Source: Chrysoporthe austroafricana (taxonomy: Eukaryota; Ascomycota; Sordariomycetes; Diaporthales; Cryphonectriaceae). From it: a stretch of 64,000 nucleotides of DNA. Both the position numbers and the translations under genes were made by a program. Of this stretch, positions 35,180 to 45,522 are shown piece by piece. Every line of letters starts with the position of its first letter. Within the stretch, counting starts at the first letter, position 1. The stretch lies in the NCBI GenBank assembly GCA_001051155.2, contig JYIP02000017.1, forward strand, positions 121,692 to 185,691, in the 5' to 3' direction. The notes beneath the pieces are model-generated. The model ran no database searches. It saw only the letters and a list, made by a program, of their open reading frames with translations, and had not been told where the DNA came from.

Positions 35180-38100
35180 CTAAAATATGTCTGTCACAAA
35201 CCTCTCGTTTCTCATCCCAGTCACAAACGTATTGATCTCTTCCTCTGTAGCCTCCTTACCTTCTGCCTTCGCTGCCTCCAAGAACAACTTCCTCGCCACG
35301 GACCCAACCCCTTGCGCGAGGTTCTTACTACCGCATATATAGAACCTCGCCCCATCTTTCCACAACTTCCGAATGTCGTCATGGTCCCTTAATAGACGAT
35401 CCTGCACATATCTACACCCGTCCCCCGAGCAGGGCTCACGGCTGAAGACCCATCTCATATCCACGGCGCCTAGCCTCTGCCACTCAGCAAACTCATCGGC
35501 GTACAGCTGATCTTTGCCCTCGCGCCGGCACCCGGCGAACAGCACCGCCGGCGCCAGCTTCTTGCCTCCCTCGCAGATCAGCGTCGCCCGCTCCTGCACG
35601 AACCCACGGAACGGCGCCAGGCCGCTGCCGTTCGCGAGCATCACGATGGGGGTCTGCTCCTGGTCGGCGGGGAGGCGGAAATACTTGTTCGTGCTGCGCA
35701 CGGAGACCAGAACCCGGTCGCCTGCGGCCAGTGAGCGCATGTAGCTGCCTGCCACGCCGAGGAAGCGCTGTGGTAGCTCGTCGCTCGTAGCTAGGTGTTG
35801 GGGCTTTGGCTGGTACCATGCAGGGGCGTCCAGGACGCCGTAGGTAAGTGTGACTGAGTGCGGTGAAGCGAGTGGTGATGAGGAGATGGAATAGTGCCGT
35901 GTGCGCATCGGCGCGAGGAGGGAGAGGTAAGTACCAAAGTCGAGAGGCACGGCGGTCTTGTATTGTGTGAGGAGGTCAAGGATGGTGATACGCTTCTCAA
36001 CTATCTCTGAAGAAAAGGCGGTGGGGTCAAGATAGTCGCTCAGAGTTTTCTTAACGGCCTCGTCGGCGCATATAGATACGAGGACCTCGATGTCTTGCTT
36101 CGTCGCTGGCAGTGAGATCTCAACGTATCCTTGGAGGAGGTCAAAGATTCCAACCGGCATCCCGGTAGGAAGGGAGGTGGCCGATCCAGGCTTAATGGTG
36201 ATCATTCCATCCCATGGCAGGTTGAAGTGGCTCATCACCCTCCTAACATATTCCTTCGGATTTAGGGGCAGGACAGCAAGGTAATCACCAGCACTGTAGG
36301 TCGCATCAGATGGGAGCTCGATTTCGATGTGCCGCTTCTCAGGCTCTCCAGGAGCCGTTAACACCTTGGTGTTGATAACATTGGCCCACTGGACGTTCTG
36401 TTGGAGATGTGCAGCTCGCTCCTGAGAGGTAAGCTCAATCTCTAATGTGGATATTGCTGAGGCGTTCAACGCTGAGTCTCCCGACGAGCCGAGATGGGTA
36501 TCGAGGGCCGGCCACAAGTGACTATTTGCCCATGCTTCAAAATCTCCAAAGGTATCTTGCTTGCTGACGTCCGAAAGTCCACGCTCTGCGATCTTTTTCG
36601 CTCCGCCCTTGGGAAGTAGCTCGTCAATGAGCTTCGGAATGCGCTGGTAAGTCGATGCCCAGTCGCTATGGCCACATCCGAAGCAAGCATATTTGACGCC
36701 CTCGAGCATCTGAAGGTCCCTATTCTCGCTAAGGCTCTCGACCCACGCCACGAAGCGTGCAGCATCGTCGGTAGGAAGACCTTCATACGAAGCTGTAATG
36801 ATCACCGTAGGAGTCTTTTTCGGCATCTTGCCAATGACCTGGTCGAGTGTCTTCACGTCGGCCTTGAAACCTCTTTGCACACACTGCGCTGCCAGCTTCT
36901 GCGCCAAAGCCTGACACGTACCGGTGTTTGAGCCATACAGGATCGATAGTTCGTAAGTGGTATGGGTGTCGATGGAGGCTCCTTGCGTGGCGCTGTTGTG
37001 ACCGTTTCTCTCGGCAGCAGCGTGCTCACCCGCTAGTCTTTGCATCAATATCGTGGGCGTGATACCTTCTCTGAGACTCGCGCGCATGAAGAAGTCCTTG
37101 GGCTTGATGGTAAGACTCTGCATGATCTTCATTTCGTAGTTTGGATCGTCCAATGCCATGTTGAAGTTTTGCAAGATCAGTGCGACGGCGAGGACGGCTT
37201 CCTGCCATGCGAACGCACGACCAATACACGCCCTCCTGTGGAATGTTCCATCAGCCATCGGTAGTCAAAGGGTAATCAAGGTCCTGATATACTCACATGC
37301 CCGTGCCAAAGGGCTTCCATGCGTTCTTTGGCAGCTTCTCAAAGTTCTCGTCCAGCATTCGCTCTGGTTTGAACTCGTCGGCGTCCTCGCCCCATACTTT
37401 AGGGTCCCTTTGTATCTTGCCCAGAAGGCAGGTGATAGGTTTTCCGCGGGGAATGGCGTACTTCTTAGTACTCTCTGGGTTCTTGGCGCCGATGTACACG
37501 GTCTCTTCGGTATTCTCAGGCCGGACCGCACGACTAAAGGCCGGTGCGGTAGGTGTGAGCCGCAGTGTCTCTCGCAGGACGGCATTGATGTATTTGAGTT
37601 CGTTGACGTGTTTTGGCTCGATGCGTACTTGGCCAACGACGCGATCCACTTCTGCCTGAGCAGCGAAGTAGGCCCGGGGGTTCTTGAGGAGCTGCAGGAA
37701 GGCGAAAGAAAGCAGTCCCGAAGTCGTCTCATGACCTGAAAAGTGTCACTTTGTGAGAATCCCAATATGATGACGCCATTTTACACTTACCGGCTATCAG
37801 AAATGTTCGCATATTGGTAGCAATTAGTTCGTCCCTCATCGTCTTGCCGGTTTTGGGGTCTTTTCCATATATCAACGAATTGAGCAGGTCTTTCTTCTCA
37901 GTTGGATGGTCTCTCCTGTATTGTACAAGCTCTTGCGATGTCTTCTGCAACAAGTCGGCGCTCTGCTTCACCCCTTCGTTGTATGAAGGCATCAACCTCG
38001 ATATCATGCCCGCCAGCTGGCCGGAGCTATTTGCGGCACCCAAGGTAACGTTCATGGCTTTGATAAATGGATGCATGTCATCCTGGTAGAATGAGTTGAA

Positions 38101-38784
38101 GCGGAAGTCCATCGCACACAGCGCGATGGAATCTAGTGTCAATCTCGAGAAGTCCTCCGATGCGGGAATCTTGTGCTGCGGCCCTTGTCTCGCCCACTTC
38201 AAGACGAGCTGGCTTGCAATATCATGCATCTCTTATGATGATGGTTGTTAGAGGCATCATTTTCTCTCTTCATCCGACTCTTGAACTGGTGATCATCCAA
38301 TGGAGGACTTCTACTCACCCGGGAACATGTCCGCGACTGCAAGAGGCCCGAAGGCCGGCATCAAGATTCGATGCGCCTGGCCCCAGTCTTCTTCTTTCTC
38401 GCTGAGTCTATTCGACATACCGTCAGCACGTCCAGACTATTAGTTTTTCCGAAGACTTTCTCCAACTCGGATGTCTTATGAGATATAGCAGACACGGGAG
38501 GAAGCGTACGCGGTAAATAGTCCCTGCGGCTTGCCCTCTTCATTCAGATCACGCAACTTGCCGCCGACTAGTTTGTAGAACCGAGTCTCGTCGCATAGCT
38601 CGTCGAATAGTTCAAAGCCGCTCACTACGGTGATCTCCCGCGATGGCGTGCGGACTTTAAATATAGGACCGTGAATATCTGCTATTCGTTCGATGGCACG
38701 GATGGGGACCTCGTCTTGCAGATCGAGTATGTTGCCAATAAAAGGGAGACCTTTTGGGCCTGAGATCTCTGTGGGCACAGCCAT
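35180..38784 (-). CDS. CYP505-type self-sufficient P450:NADPH reductase fusion
   Basis: Exons 38784-38510, 38407-38319, 38231-37791, 37735-37297 and 37235-35180 give 1099 residues, the normal size for CYP505 (P450foxy/BM3-like) fusions. The heme half has GPKGLPFIGN, the intact I-helix IAGHETTSG, the K-helix ETLR and the heme loop FGTGMRACIG with Cys418. A linker of about 70 residues leads to the FMN domain (LYGSNTG at 514-520, ASYEGLPTDDA), then the FAD site RHYSISSSP, the NADPH site LANGSGLAPFRGF and the C-terminal NERFVTDIF. The enzyme hydroxylates fatty acids at subterminal carbons using NADPH, without a separate reductase and without a membrane anchor. Intron 4 cuts the heme loop within the Met codon. 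It is related to the shorter P450 at 11.8 kb. Confidence 0.95.
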
Positions 38785-38983
38785 CTCGTCTGTGGGGTGG
38801 AGTGGGCAGGAGAAGTCGCGAGATGGTGTATCTAAAGGGTGATACTTCGACTGGATTCTTAGCTGAGATGGAAAAAGGCCAGATGGTCGACGGCGGTAGC
38901 GGCAGGGTTTTGTGTAATGTTGAGGCGTTGTAACATAGTAGGTGTCCAGTGCACGGACGACCTCTAAAGGTGGTGTGCGGTAT

Positions 38984-38991
38984 CTTATATA
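38984..38991 (-). promoter_or_regulatory. TATA box candidate for the CYP505 gene
   Basis: TATATAAG read on the minus strand, about 200 bp upstream of the CYP505 start codon. Position and sequence fit a core promoter element, but no transcript start is visible. Confidence 0.45.
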
Positions 38992-39714
38992 ACAATACGG
39001 TCGGGATTGATTACCGGGACTATATGGCAGGCTCCCAACATTCAGCAAATCGTGCTTCGCGTTCGCATCAGCTGCCTCAGCAGCGTAAAGCGGGTTAGGG
39101 GAGCGGCTGAGGTTAGGGGAGCGCTACTGAACGAAAACGATAACGATGCGAGGGTCTTTTGGCGTGTGGACCAAGAATCGGTGCCACTTGTTATCTAGCG
39201 GGCGTATTTGCACCCCCGGATAGCGAGGACCATACTCACCTACGCAGCTTATTCCGACTCCGGCCGAGTAACTGACGAGGAACGCGACATCGATCGGGTC
39301 TGTAGTGCCATAAGAATCCTCCAGGCTCCACGAACGGGACCCCATTCGCTGCCTAGGGATTCGCGATCGCTTTCGGTGCGGCTCCACATAAGTCCCGTCT
39401 GACGGCCGCTTGCAGGATGAATCCGCCGCTCGAGGATTACTAGGCCGCGGTCGAGCTTGCGAGCCGCATCGTTTCCTTCTTTCAGACACGTGCCAGGCCA
39501 CTAATACGGCCCTGATGCCGCAGCGTGCCATCAGCCCGCATGGGTCTTCCGGATTTCGGAAGTTTGTTAAACTCCAAGTCTCCGGTCAATCCCCTCTGGT
39601 AAGCCCTCACAAGAAAAGACGGCCAGAAAAGATATTACATATACCAAAACCCGGTCAGTCGATCCCGACGGTCATTGAATTGGGTCCTGAAGCGTCCCGC
39701 ATTTAGACTTTGGA
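38992..39714. other. Intergenic region
   Basis: No supportable gene or repeat; short frames on both strands lack family features. Confidence 0.55.
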
Positions 39715-40215
39715 CTACCATCTATAGCCACCTGAGCTGCCTGATCTTGAACTTCTTCCTGACGATCTGCTGTCAAAATTGCTGCCACCAAATCTCAGCC
39801 CCAAGGAATTTCCAATCTCGGGCTGGTACTCATCAGCAGAGGAAGGTTGTCCCTGCATCCACGTCATGATGGTGTTGTTGGTCCACAAGACTTGGGTATT
39901 CGGTCCCAGCCGGAATAGGCCCTGGTGCTGATCACTCGAAAGCAGGCGGCTGGGTCGCCATGGAGCGTTCCTCGGTCCTCCGTAAGTTGGAAAGCCTCTC
40001 GCTGGGAAGTACGACCGCAGCCAGAAGTCGTTTGGATCCCGGTTTCCTCCCGAGCCCGATCCATAGAGTCCAGATGACATTTTGCCTGGAATCGCTGCCA
40101 GACCTACGATCTTCCCAAATTTGGTAATCGTTTTCTTGCCTGTAGTTGCGAATTTCTCGAGGTAATATGGAGGTTTGTAAAATGGACACAGCGTAGGACG
40201 ATTTCTCGCGCACAT
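39715..40215 (-). CDS. Small hypothetical protein, Gly/Ser/Arg-rich tail
   Basis: A 166-residue frame with ATG at 40215. A second ATG at residue 46 (MSSGLYGSGSGG) is an equally good start and would give about 121 residues. The body contains NDFWLRSYFPARGFPTYGG and a region rich in Trp, Asn and Gln. The end is a Ser/Gly/Arg tract (RSSGRSSRSGSSGGYRW). There is no signal peptide and no membrane segment in the shorter form. I do not recognise it. The composition is protein-like rather than random, but without homology evidence it remains a weak call. Confidence 0.4.
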   Translation of the reverse strand: MCARNRPTLCPFYKPPYYLEKFATTGKKTITKFGKIVGLAAIPGKMSSGLYGSGSGGNRDPNDFWLRSYFPARGFPTYGGPRNAPWRPSRLLSSDQHQGLFRLGPNTQVLWTNNTIMTWMQGQPSSADEYQPEIGNSLGLRFGGSNFDSRSSGRSSRSGSSGGYRW

Positions 40216-40689
40216 TTATAGAATTCATATGATGGGAATAATTCTGAATTTCACGATCCATATATCAGAGTACCTCACTTCCATGTCCAGACTGCTTGAA
40301 GACTCCGTATCACGCTGTACGATTGCAAAAGAAGGTCTCGCCTCTCACGCCCTCGATCATAGATCCGCTCCGTCACCAAAACTTCATATTTCCCACTGAA
40401 TCACAAAGGCGGAAATGCTGGCCACAGAAAGTTACGAATGTGTGTATCACCGCCACGTATCAAAAAGCGAACAACTAGTTAACCGATCGACACAAGGTCA
40501 TTATTCCACTTCAGGGTATAGTCGTCTATTCCCCGAAGTAAGCACCGGGGTCGTGAGCATCAAGGTCTGCCTTGAAAGGTGTAGCAACACTGGCTACAGC
40601 CTCTCTGGCGACTGCACGGAAGTAAATTGTAGCACGCCGTTGCTAAACAGGGTTCCGGGCTGCATGCTTCTGGGGGGGGGGGGATGTGC

Positions 40690-41611
40690 CCACCCAAGGT
40701 CGGTATTGCGAAGATAGGCCTCAATGAAACCTTAGCATATGGGGCAAAACGGATCGCCTCATCTCTGACACGCTCGATAGCGTCAAGAGTGGCCTGAGCC
40801 GAGATGGCGAGTCCATTGGCATGGTAGGTCTTATGGAGGGCCACAGGGCTAGCCTTCATCGTGCCGGTCATTTGAGTGGTCGAATCAACGTTGAATCTGC
40901 CATGGTTAACGAAGCCTTGGGTGAGATTCGCAGCTTGCAAGGACTCAACTACGGCAGCGGTGGCGGTGACGATTGCAGCTTCAGCGGGGGCAGCGTTTTC
41001 TCTAATAGTACGTGCATCGGAAATGCCGGATGAACCCTTTTGGGCATTGAGAACAGCCGAGGAGCGGCTCGTTGAGATCCAGTGCAGAGCGGTGTGGTAC
41101 ATCACAGCGGGAGGTAGATAGTTGGCGACCTCCAGGAACAAAAAGACCTTGAGTGTTGCCCGGTAGCGACCGACATCGGTGATGTAGTGGTGACCCATAG
41201 TGCCTAACGTTTGTTCGGCTACGAGGGAACAAGGAACTCAGCAACCCTGACTGTCGCAGTCTGTAGCTCAGGGTCGTCCTCAACGGTAATCTCCTTCTGC
41301 GCCTGCGCCACCAACCAGCCAGCCTTCACAGCCTCCATCAGAAGCAGGGAAAACTTGACAGCATCAACGCCATCAAGCGCGACCTGTTTGTTGATGTAGT
41401 ACACTTTGATCTACATGTCGATGGGGAGGTAAGCGTTGGCCTCAACTTTGCCAACATTGACTGGGTCCACCTCGCGAATGGCTAGGGAACACAGCATGCG
41501 GAGATAATTGCCACGGTTCACCTTTCCCATGCCCGCAGTGAGGCCATCGTAGGCATGCTGACCATTGACCTCCTTCAAGCGGGCTAGGAGGAGCTGCTGT
41601 GGCTCTATAAG
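40690..41611 (-). pseudogene. Decayed coding relic of unknown origin
   Basis: Minus-strand reading shows a protein-like sequence broken by a TAG at 41413-41411, a TAG at 41221-41219 and a frame change between about 41220 and 41198. The pieces look truly coding: LLLARLKEVNGQHAYDGLT, then YYINKQVALDGVDAVKF, then GRYRATLKVFLFLEVANYL. Composition stays helical and Ala-rich across the breaks. No intron of normal length repairs it. The 5' end fades out near 41.6 kb, and a C12 run (G12 on the plus strand, 40672-40683) sits at its 3' end. I do not recognise the family. A retroelement Gag-like protein, a captured virus structural protein or a dead host gene are all possible, and I cannot choose between them. 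Confidence 0.45.
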
Positions 41612-42119
41612 GCCATTTCAAATTCCGCCGAAGGGACCCGCATTCGAAGCATCTGGGGGAGCAGCAGAGCGATGTTGATCCTTATGTCCCTCATGGCCAA
41701 TGGTAGTAGCTTGATGTACCTGTGGGCCAGAGATAGGTACCCTGGTAGCAGGATCAGAAGGTGCTCAATATCCTAAAATGCCTAGCCTGGGCTCGTTGGG
41801 TGCAGAAGCTCCTCGAAGGGTGGTATCACGTGCCACGCAGCGTGCAGCGAGGCCTCGCTTGGCAATTCACTGTTGCCAGGCGGTGGACCGTGTGGTAGCA
41901 TAAACTACAATCAGCCAGCGTTTCTTTGAAAAACAGACAGCCCAGGACATACCTCTTTGAACCTAAAACCGCTTGCACAGGTGGAAGCTGTGGGTCGGTG
42001 AATATACGAAGGTCCTTGATCCCGAGTGTCCTCCTTAGAATAAGACTGCATTGGCCTCGAGGAATCTGGCGTAGTGGATTTATCAGTCAGTCTATTCGTT
42101 AGCTCTCATAAACTTGGGT

Positions 42120-42120
<1 letters not shown>

Positions 42121-42152
<32 letters not shown>
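42121..42152 (+). repeat. TG dinucleotide microsatellite
   Basis: An almost uninterrupted TG tract with a single TA interruption near its start. It is a simple repeat in the gene-poor stretch at 41.6-43.0 kb, where I see no other feature. Confidence 0.9.
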
Positions 42153-43028
42153 GATGAATATAGCGTACAGCCAGTGCGACCGCATAGGTGATCGCCCTTG
42201 CGGCAGAAGGATCGCATTTTCGTCTGTTTACTTCAATAGGACACCACGAAGGATAATCTAGTTGATCTCATTGTAGACAAATTCAAGATATTCGAGATTT
42301 CGGCAACACACGACCTGTACTTCTTGTAGTCAGCCGGGTTGCAGAGCTCTGATGACCATCAACGCAAAGTCATACGAGATGCTTTATTGGCAGTCCCTGG
42401 CATACTCACACCTAACATTTATCACCGAATGAGCGTGGTCCAACATACCCGGGTTCTTGCGGCTGTTCAGTCATGTTGCGTCCTACAAGGGCAAACAAGT
42501 TGTTGCTCAGATCAGATTCTTGACAAGACCACGGGAACTCTTAGTAGGGACGCTTCCTGGACCTCAGACGACCGGCGACCTGTAATTAAGAACTAAGAAC
42601 GTCGACGGCCCGAAATGCTCGTGGGCAGGCCTTTTGTGCCTCCAGCACCGCTCCCAGTGAGCTCTGTAGACATGCTCCTCTCGCTTCGAGTGACTAGAAC
42701 CAGCATTGGTCTGCTCGTTGGTTCCATTGCGTTCTGGTCCTTCAGAGGTAGCCCGCTCTGTTCAGTGCCTTTGGATCACTCTCTTTCCCCTAGGCCCACA
42801 TTAGCCCCCCAACCCGGTTTCATCAACAAAAGAAAAGTCGAGATGACCAACAGTTGAAGACTTCGACCCAGCAGCAAAGCAATTCATCGACCCACTCCCA
42901 AAGAGCCGACTGCCTCCAACAAGTGAGTCCATAGTGCCCCTCCCGGCCTCCAGTTACCCCGTCTGCGCACCTCAAGAGCCATTCGTACTCCCTGGCGGCG
43001 TCAAGCTCTCAGTCACTATCGTAGACAC

Positions 43029-43793
43029 TCAGTCAGTGACCACTCGAAATGCAGATCCTCCAGCTGCCGAGAGCCATCGCCCTCCATACCAGGCCAGGTC
43101 ATACTCACCGTCTCGCCCGCCGGCGCCCCGCCACCCCTCGCACACCCCCATCCACACGCGCAGGCACCACATGGCGACCAGGCAGTCCCGCAGCACCCGC
43201 GGCATCGCCCTCGTGACGACCAGCCGCCACGTCGCCCCGTCGCCGCCGGCCTCCTCGCACGCGAGCTGCCGCCCGTCCGCATCCAGGTAGTTGTACTCGT
43301 CAGGGCTCAGCCACCGCGTCCGCATCCACGCGAAGAACACCGGGTTGGCGTCGGACGGCTCGGAGTCGGACGCCGTCCGGCCCGGGTGCAGGTGCGCGCT
43401 GATCGACGCCGGGGGCCGCGAGGGCGATGGCCGCGGCGGCGTCTCTAGGTGGATGTTGCCCAGCATCGACGCCGACAGCGCGGTGAGGTAGTACGACGGC
43501 GCCGGGGCGGCCGCGGAGAGCCCTCCTCCCCGCTTGGGCTGCCGGGCGAGGTAGAAGAGCGGCTGGGGCCCGGAGGAGCGGCGCGTGAGGGAGATGCAGC
43601 TCGTGCCACCGGGGTCGAGGTGCGGCATAGTGGTGACGGAGTGGCTCAGACTGTAGAGCGGTATTCCGGGTGCCGTCTTGGATGTGACGATCTTGTCGGA
43701 GAGTATGAGGACATCCGGGCCGAGGACGCCGCCGGCGTATATCGAGCTCCGGAACGGGTAGGCGATTCGGGTGTCCTCCGGACGCACCTCCAT
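43029..43793 (-). CDS. Hypothetical protein, conserved-looking
   Basis: A single-exon frame of 254 residues from ATG 43793. It starts with a compact, strand-rich region (YAGGVLGPDVLILSDKIV; GIPLYSLSHSVTTMPHLDP; PLFYLARQPK). A Pro/Ser-rich insert follows, then a Trp- and Arg-rich half (FFAWMRTRWLSPDEYNYLDADG; WRLVVTRAMPRVLRD) and a short hydrophobic segment (CLVAMWCLRVWMGVC) that could touch a membrane. There is no signal peptide. The alternation of strands and aromatic residues suggests a beta-rich fold of the tubby-like or LURP-like kind, but this is a guess. GC content is high, like the 45-56 kb genes and unlike the flanks to the left. Confidence 0.55.
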   Translation of the reverse strand: MEVRPEDTRIAYPFRSSIYAGGVLGPDVLILSDKIVTSKTAPGIPLYSLSHSVTTMPHLDPGGTSCISLTRRSSGPQPLFYLARQPKRGGGLSAAAPAPSYYLTALSASMLGNIHLETPPRPSPSRPPASISAHLHPGRTASDSEPSDANPVFFAWMRTRWLSPDEYNYLDADGRQLACEEAGGDGATWRLVVTRAMPRVLRDCLVAMWCLRVWMGVCEGWRGAGGRDGEYDLAWYGGRWLSAAGGSAFRVVTD

Positions 43794-44982
43794 TTTCTAC
43801 GAACTTGTCCAGAAGGGAGAGAGGAAGATGGCAGATAGTGGTGGGGGTACCGGACATGGTGGCCAGAGGGCCGTTTTAGATCAGAGGACAAGAGCTACGG
43901 CATGAGATCTGGATGTCATCTTGTATCCGTAAAGGGTATTAAGATTCGCAGGGCCGGGGCCGAATCCTTTGCGCGTTATCTGCCGCTGACGAACCTTGTA
44001 CGCCGGATGGGGCCGGTCGAGCCTTATGATCCTTCATTGGCATCATATAATACTAATAAAAATACCCGCACTTAGTGAGACATCCTTCATATGCTATGGG
44101 GCCTTCCCTGCCCTTGCGAGCGTGCGTATATAATACCGGAGATGTTCGTATTCGCAACGCCTCATGGTGGTCTTGCGCTAGCCTTTCTTCTTTCGATGTC
44201 TGGAAGTCAAGGCCGCCTCAGGCTTCGTAAAAGGTGGGTGAGGGTGGAAGGATGATTGTCGTGAAGCCGTAGATCTACCGCGACGCTCGTGGTCTATCCG
44301 TGGGCCATGGCTTCTCACCGGCGCCGGCACAGCCACTGTGGAGATTGCAACAACACGTGGGCGCTGCGATCTCGCTCTGGAGTCTCGGATTCTATAGTCT
44401 CACCTCGGAACCATTCCGGTCAGGTGGAGCCGGGCTGATATCGGCGAAGAGAGGGCATTCTAGCTCCACGCCGGTCCGGCGGGGAGAGGGGGGGTGTGCT
44501 CTGCAGGGTCAACGCTAAGAACAAACCTAGTTCTTAGCTCGAGCCGTTGGTGTTAATGTTGTTGTTGTCTGCTCTTCCCACCACAGCTGCAACATCATCG
44601 TTCCGTCTCGAGGCATTCGGTGCCGAGCCCATGCCGCCTGAGATGCGCCGTCCACACGGCCCCCACCCATGACTTGACCAGCTGCATACCCAGTACTGCC
44701 CGACGCTACACAGCGTATGCATGGCGCCTGCGTGGAACTTGCCCATTGGGGGCGAGTCCTTCTGGTAAATCGGGGTAATTCGATGTTGGTGAGAGCTGGA
44801 GGGGCATCGGGAGCTATATTATAGTCCAGCTAGCCTTGCTGCCGCGCATCAAAGAAGCAGATTTGCCTGCGTGCCTTTGTTCCACATGCGGCCCGCTACC
44901 AGTAAACTCGTCAAGGAGGACTTTAATTCCCGGCGTACTTTCTTTCCTTTGACCGGGTACGTTTTGGGACTGTGAAATAAAA
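43794..44982. other. Intergenic region
   Basis: No supportable gene. A GTT/AAC-type simple tract lies near 44553-44570. Confidence 0.55.
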
Positions 44983-45522
44983 ATGCCAGCCTACGATGCA
45001 GAGCTTGAGTACTTCTTGGAGGAGGCCCAACCTGACGAGCTCGAGAAGATCTCCACCAGACCTGACGAGCAGCCTGCGACGATCCAGTATACCCCTGAGG
45101 CAGAGGACGTGCTCTCGGAAGGAGACGCGAACAGCGACAACGATGCCGAGCCGGAGGGGACAGACGAAGATGGCATAGACGGCAGGGGGCCAGACCGCCG
45201 CCCCGAGCTGGCGTACTTCGCCCAGAGACGCGAAGAGCAAGAGCTCGACATCCTGCTCGACGAGGCCTATGAATGGTACGAGGAGGACGTATTCGTCCTC
45301 GGCGGGGGCCTCGGCGGGGGGCTGGAGGAGCTGGAGTGGTGGCTCGAGGAGGAGAGTAAGGACGAGCGAGGAACAGGTGCGCGCGCTCCACATCTCAGAC
45401 AGGCTTCGCAAGCTGACAGGCGACGTGACAGAGACCGAGAGGTGCTGGGACTGCCCAGACTAGGGACCCGAGCCTTGCAGAGGAGAGGAAGCGTCGGGTG
45501 CTGTCGGGTGCTGTTGTGGTAG
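44983..45522 (+). CDS. Small acidic hypothetical protein
   Basis: Unspliced, ATG 44983 gives 179 residues. The first 100 are very acidic, with repeated Glu/Asp-rich helices (ELEYFLEEAQPDELEKI; QELDILLDEAYEWYEED). A possible intron at 45276-45360 (GTACGA...GTAAG, 85 bp, phase 2) would remove a Gly/Glu/Trp-rich stretch and join the better-looking ending SEEQVRALHISDRLRKLTGD, stopping at 45463 with 131 residues. I favour the spliced form because the unspliced tail is Arg-rich and random-looking. No family is recognised. Confidence 0.5.
   Translation: MPAYDAELEYFLEEAQPDELEKISTRPDEQPATIQYTPEAEDVLSEGDANSDNDAEPEGTDEDGIDGRGPDRRPELAYFAQRREEQELDILLDEAYEWYEEDVFVLGGGLGGGLEELEWWLEEESKDERGTGARAPHLRQASQADRRRDRDREVLGLPRLGTRALQRRGSVGCCRVLLW

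Noticed and set aside
42615..42857. 80-residue plus-strand frame with a hydrophobic stretch
   Set aside because: It is short, isolated and Pro/Leu-rich, with nothing to separate it from chance.
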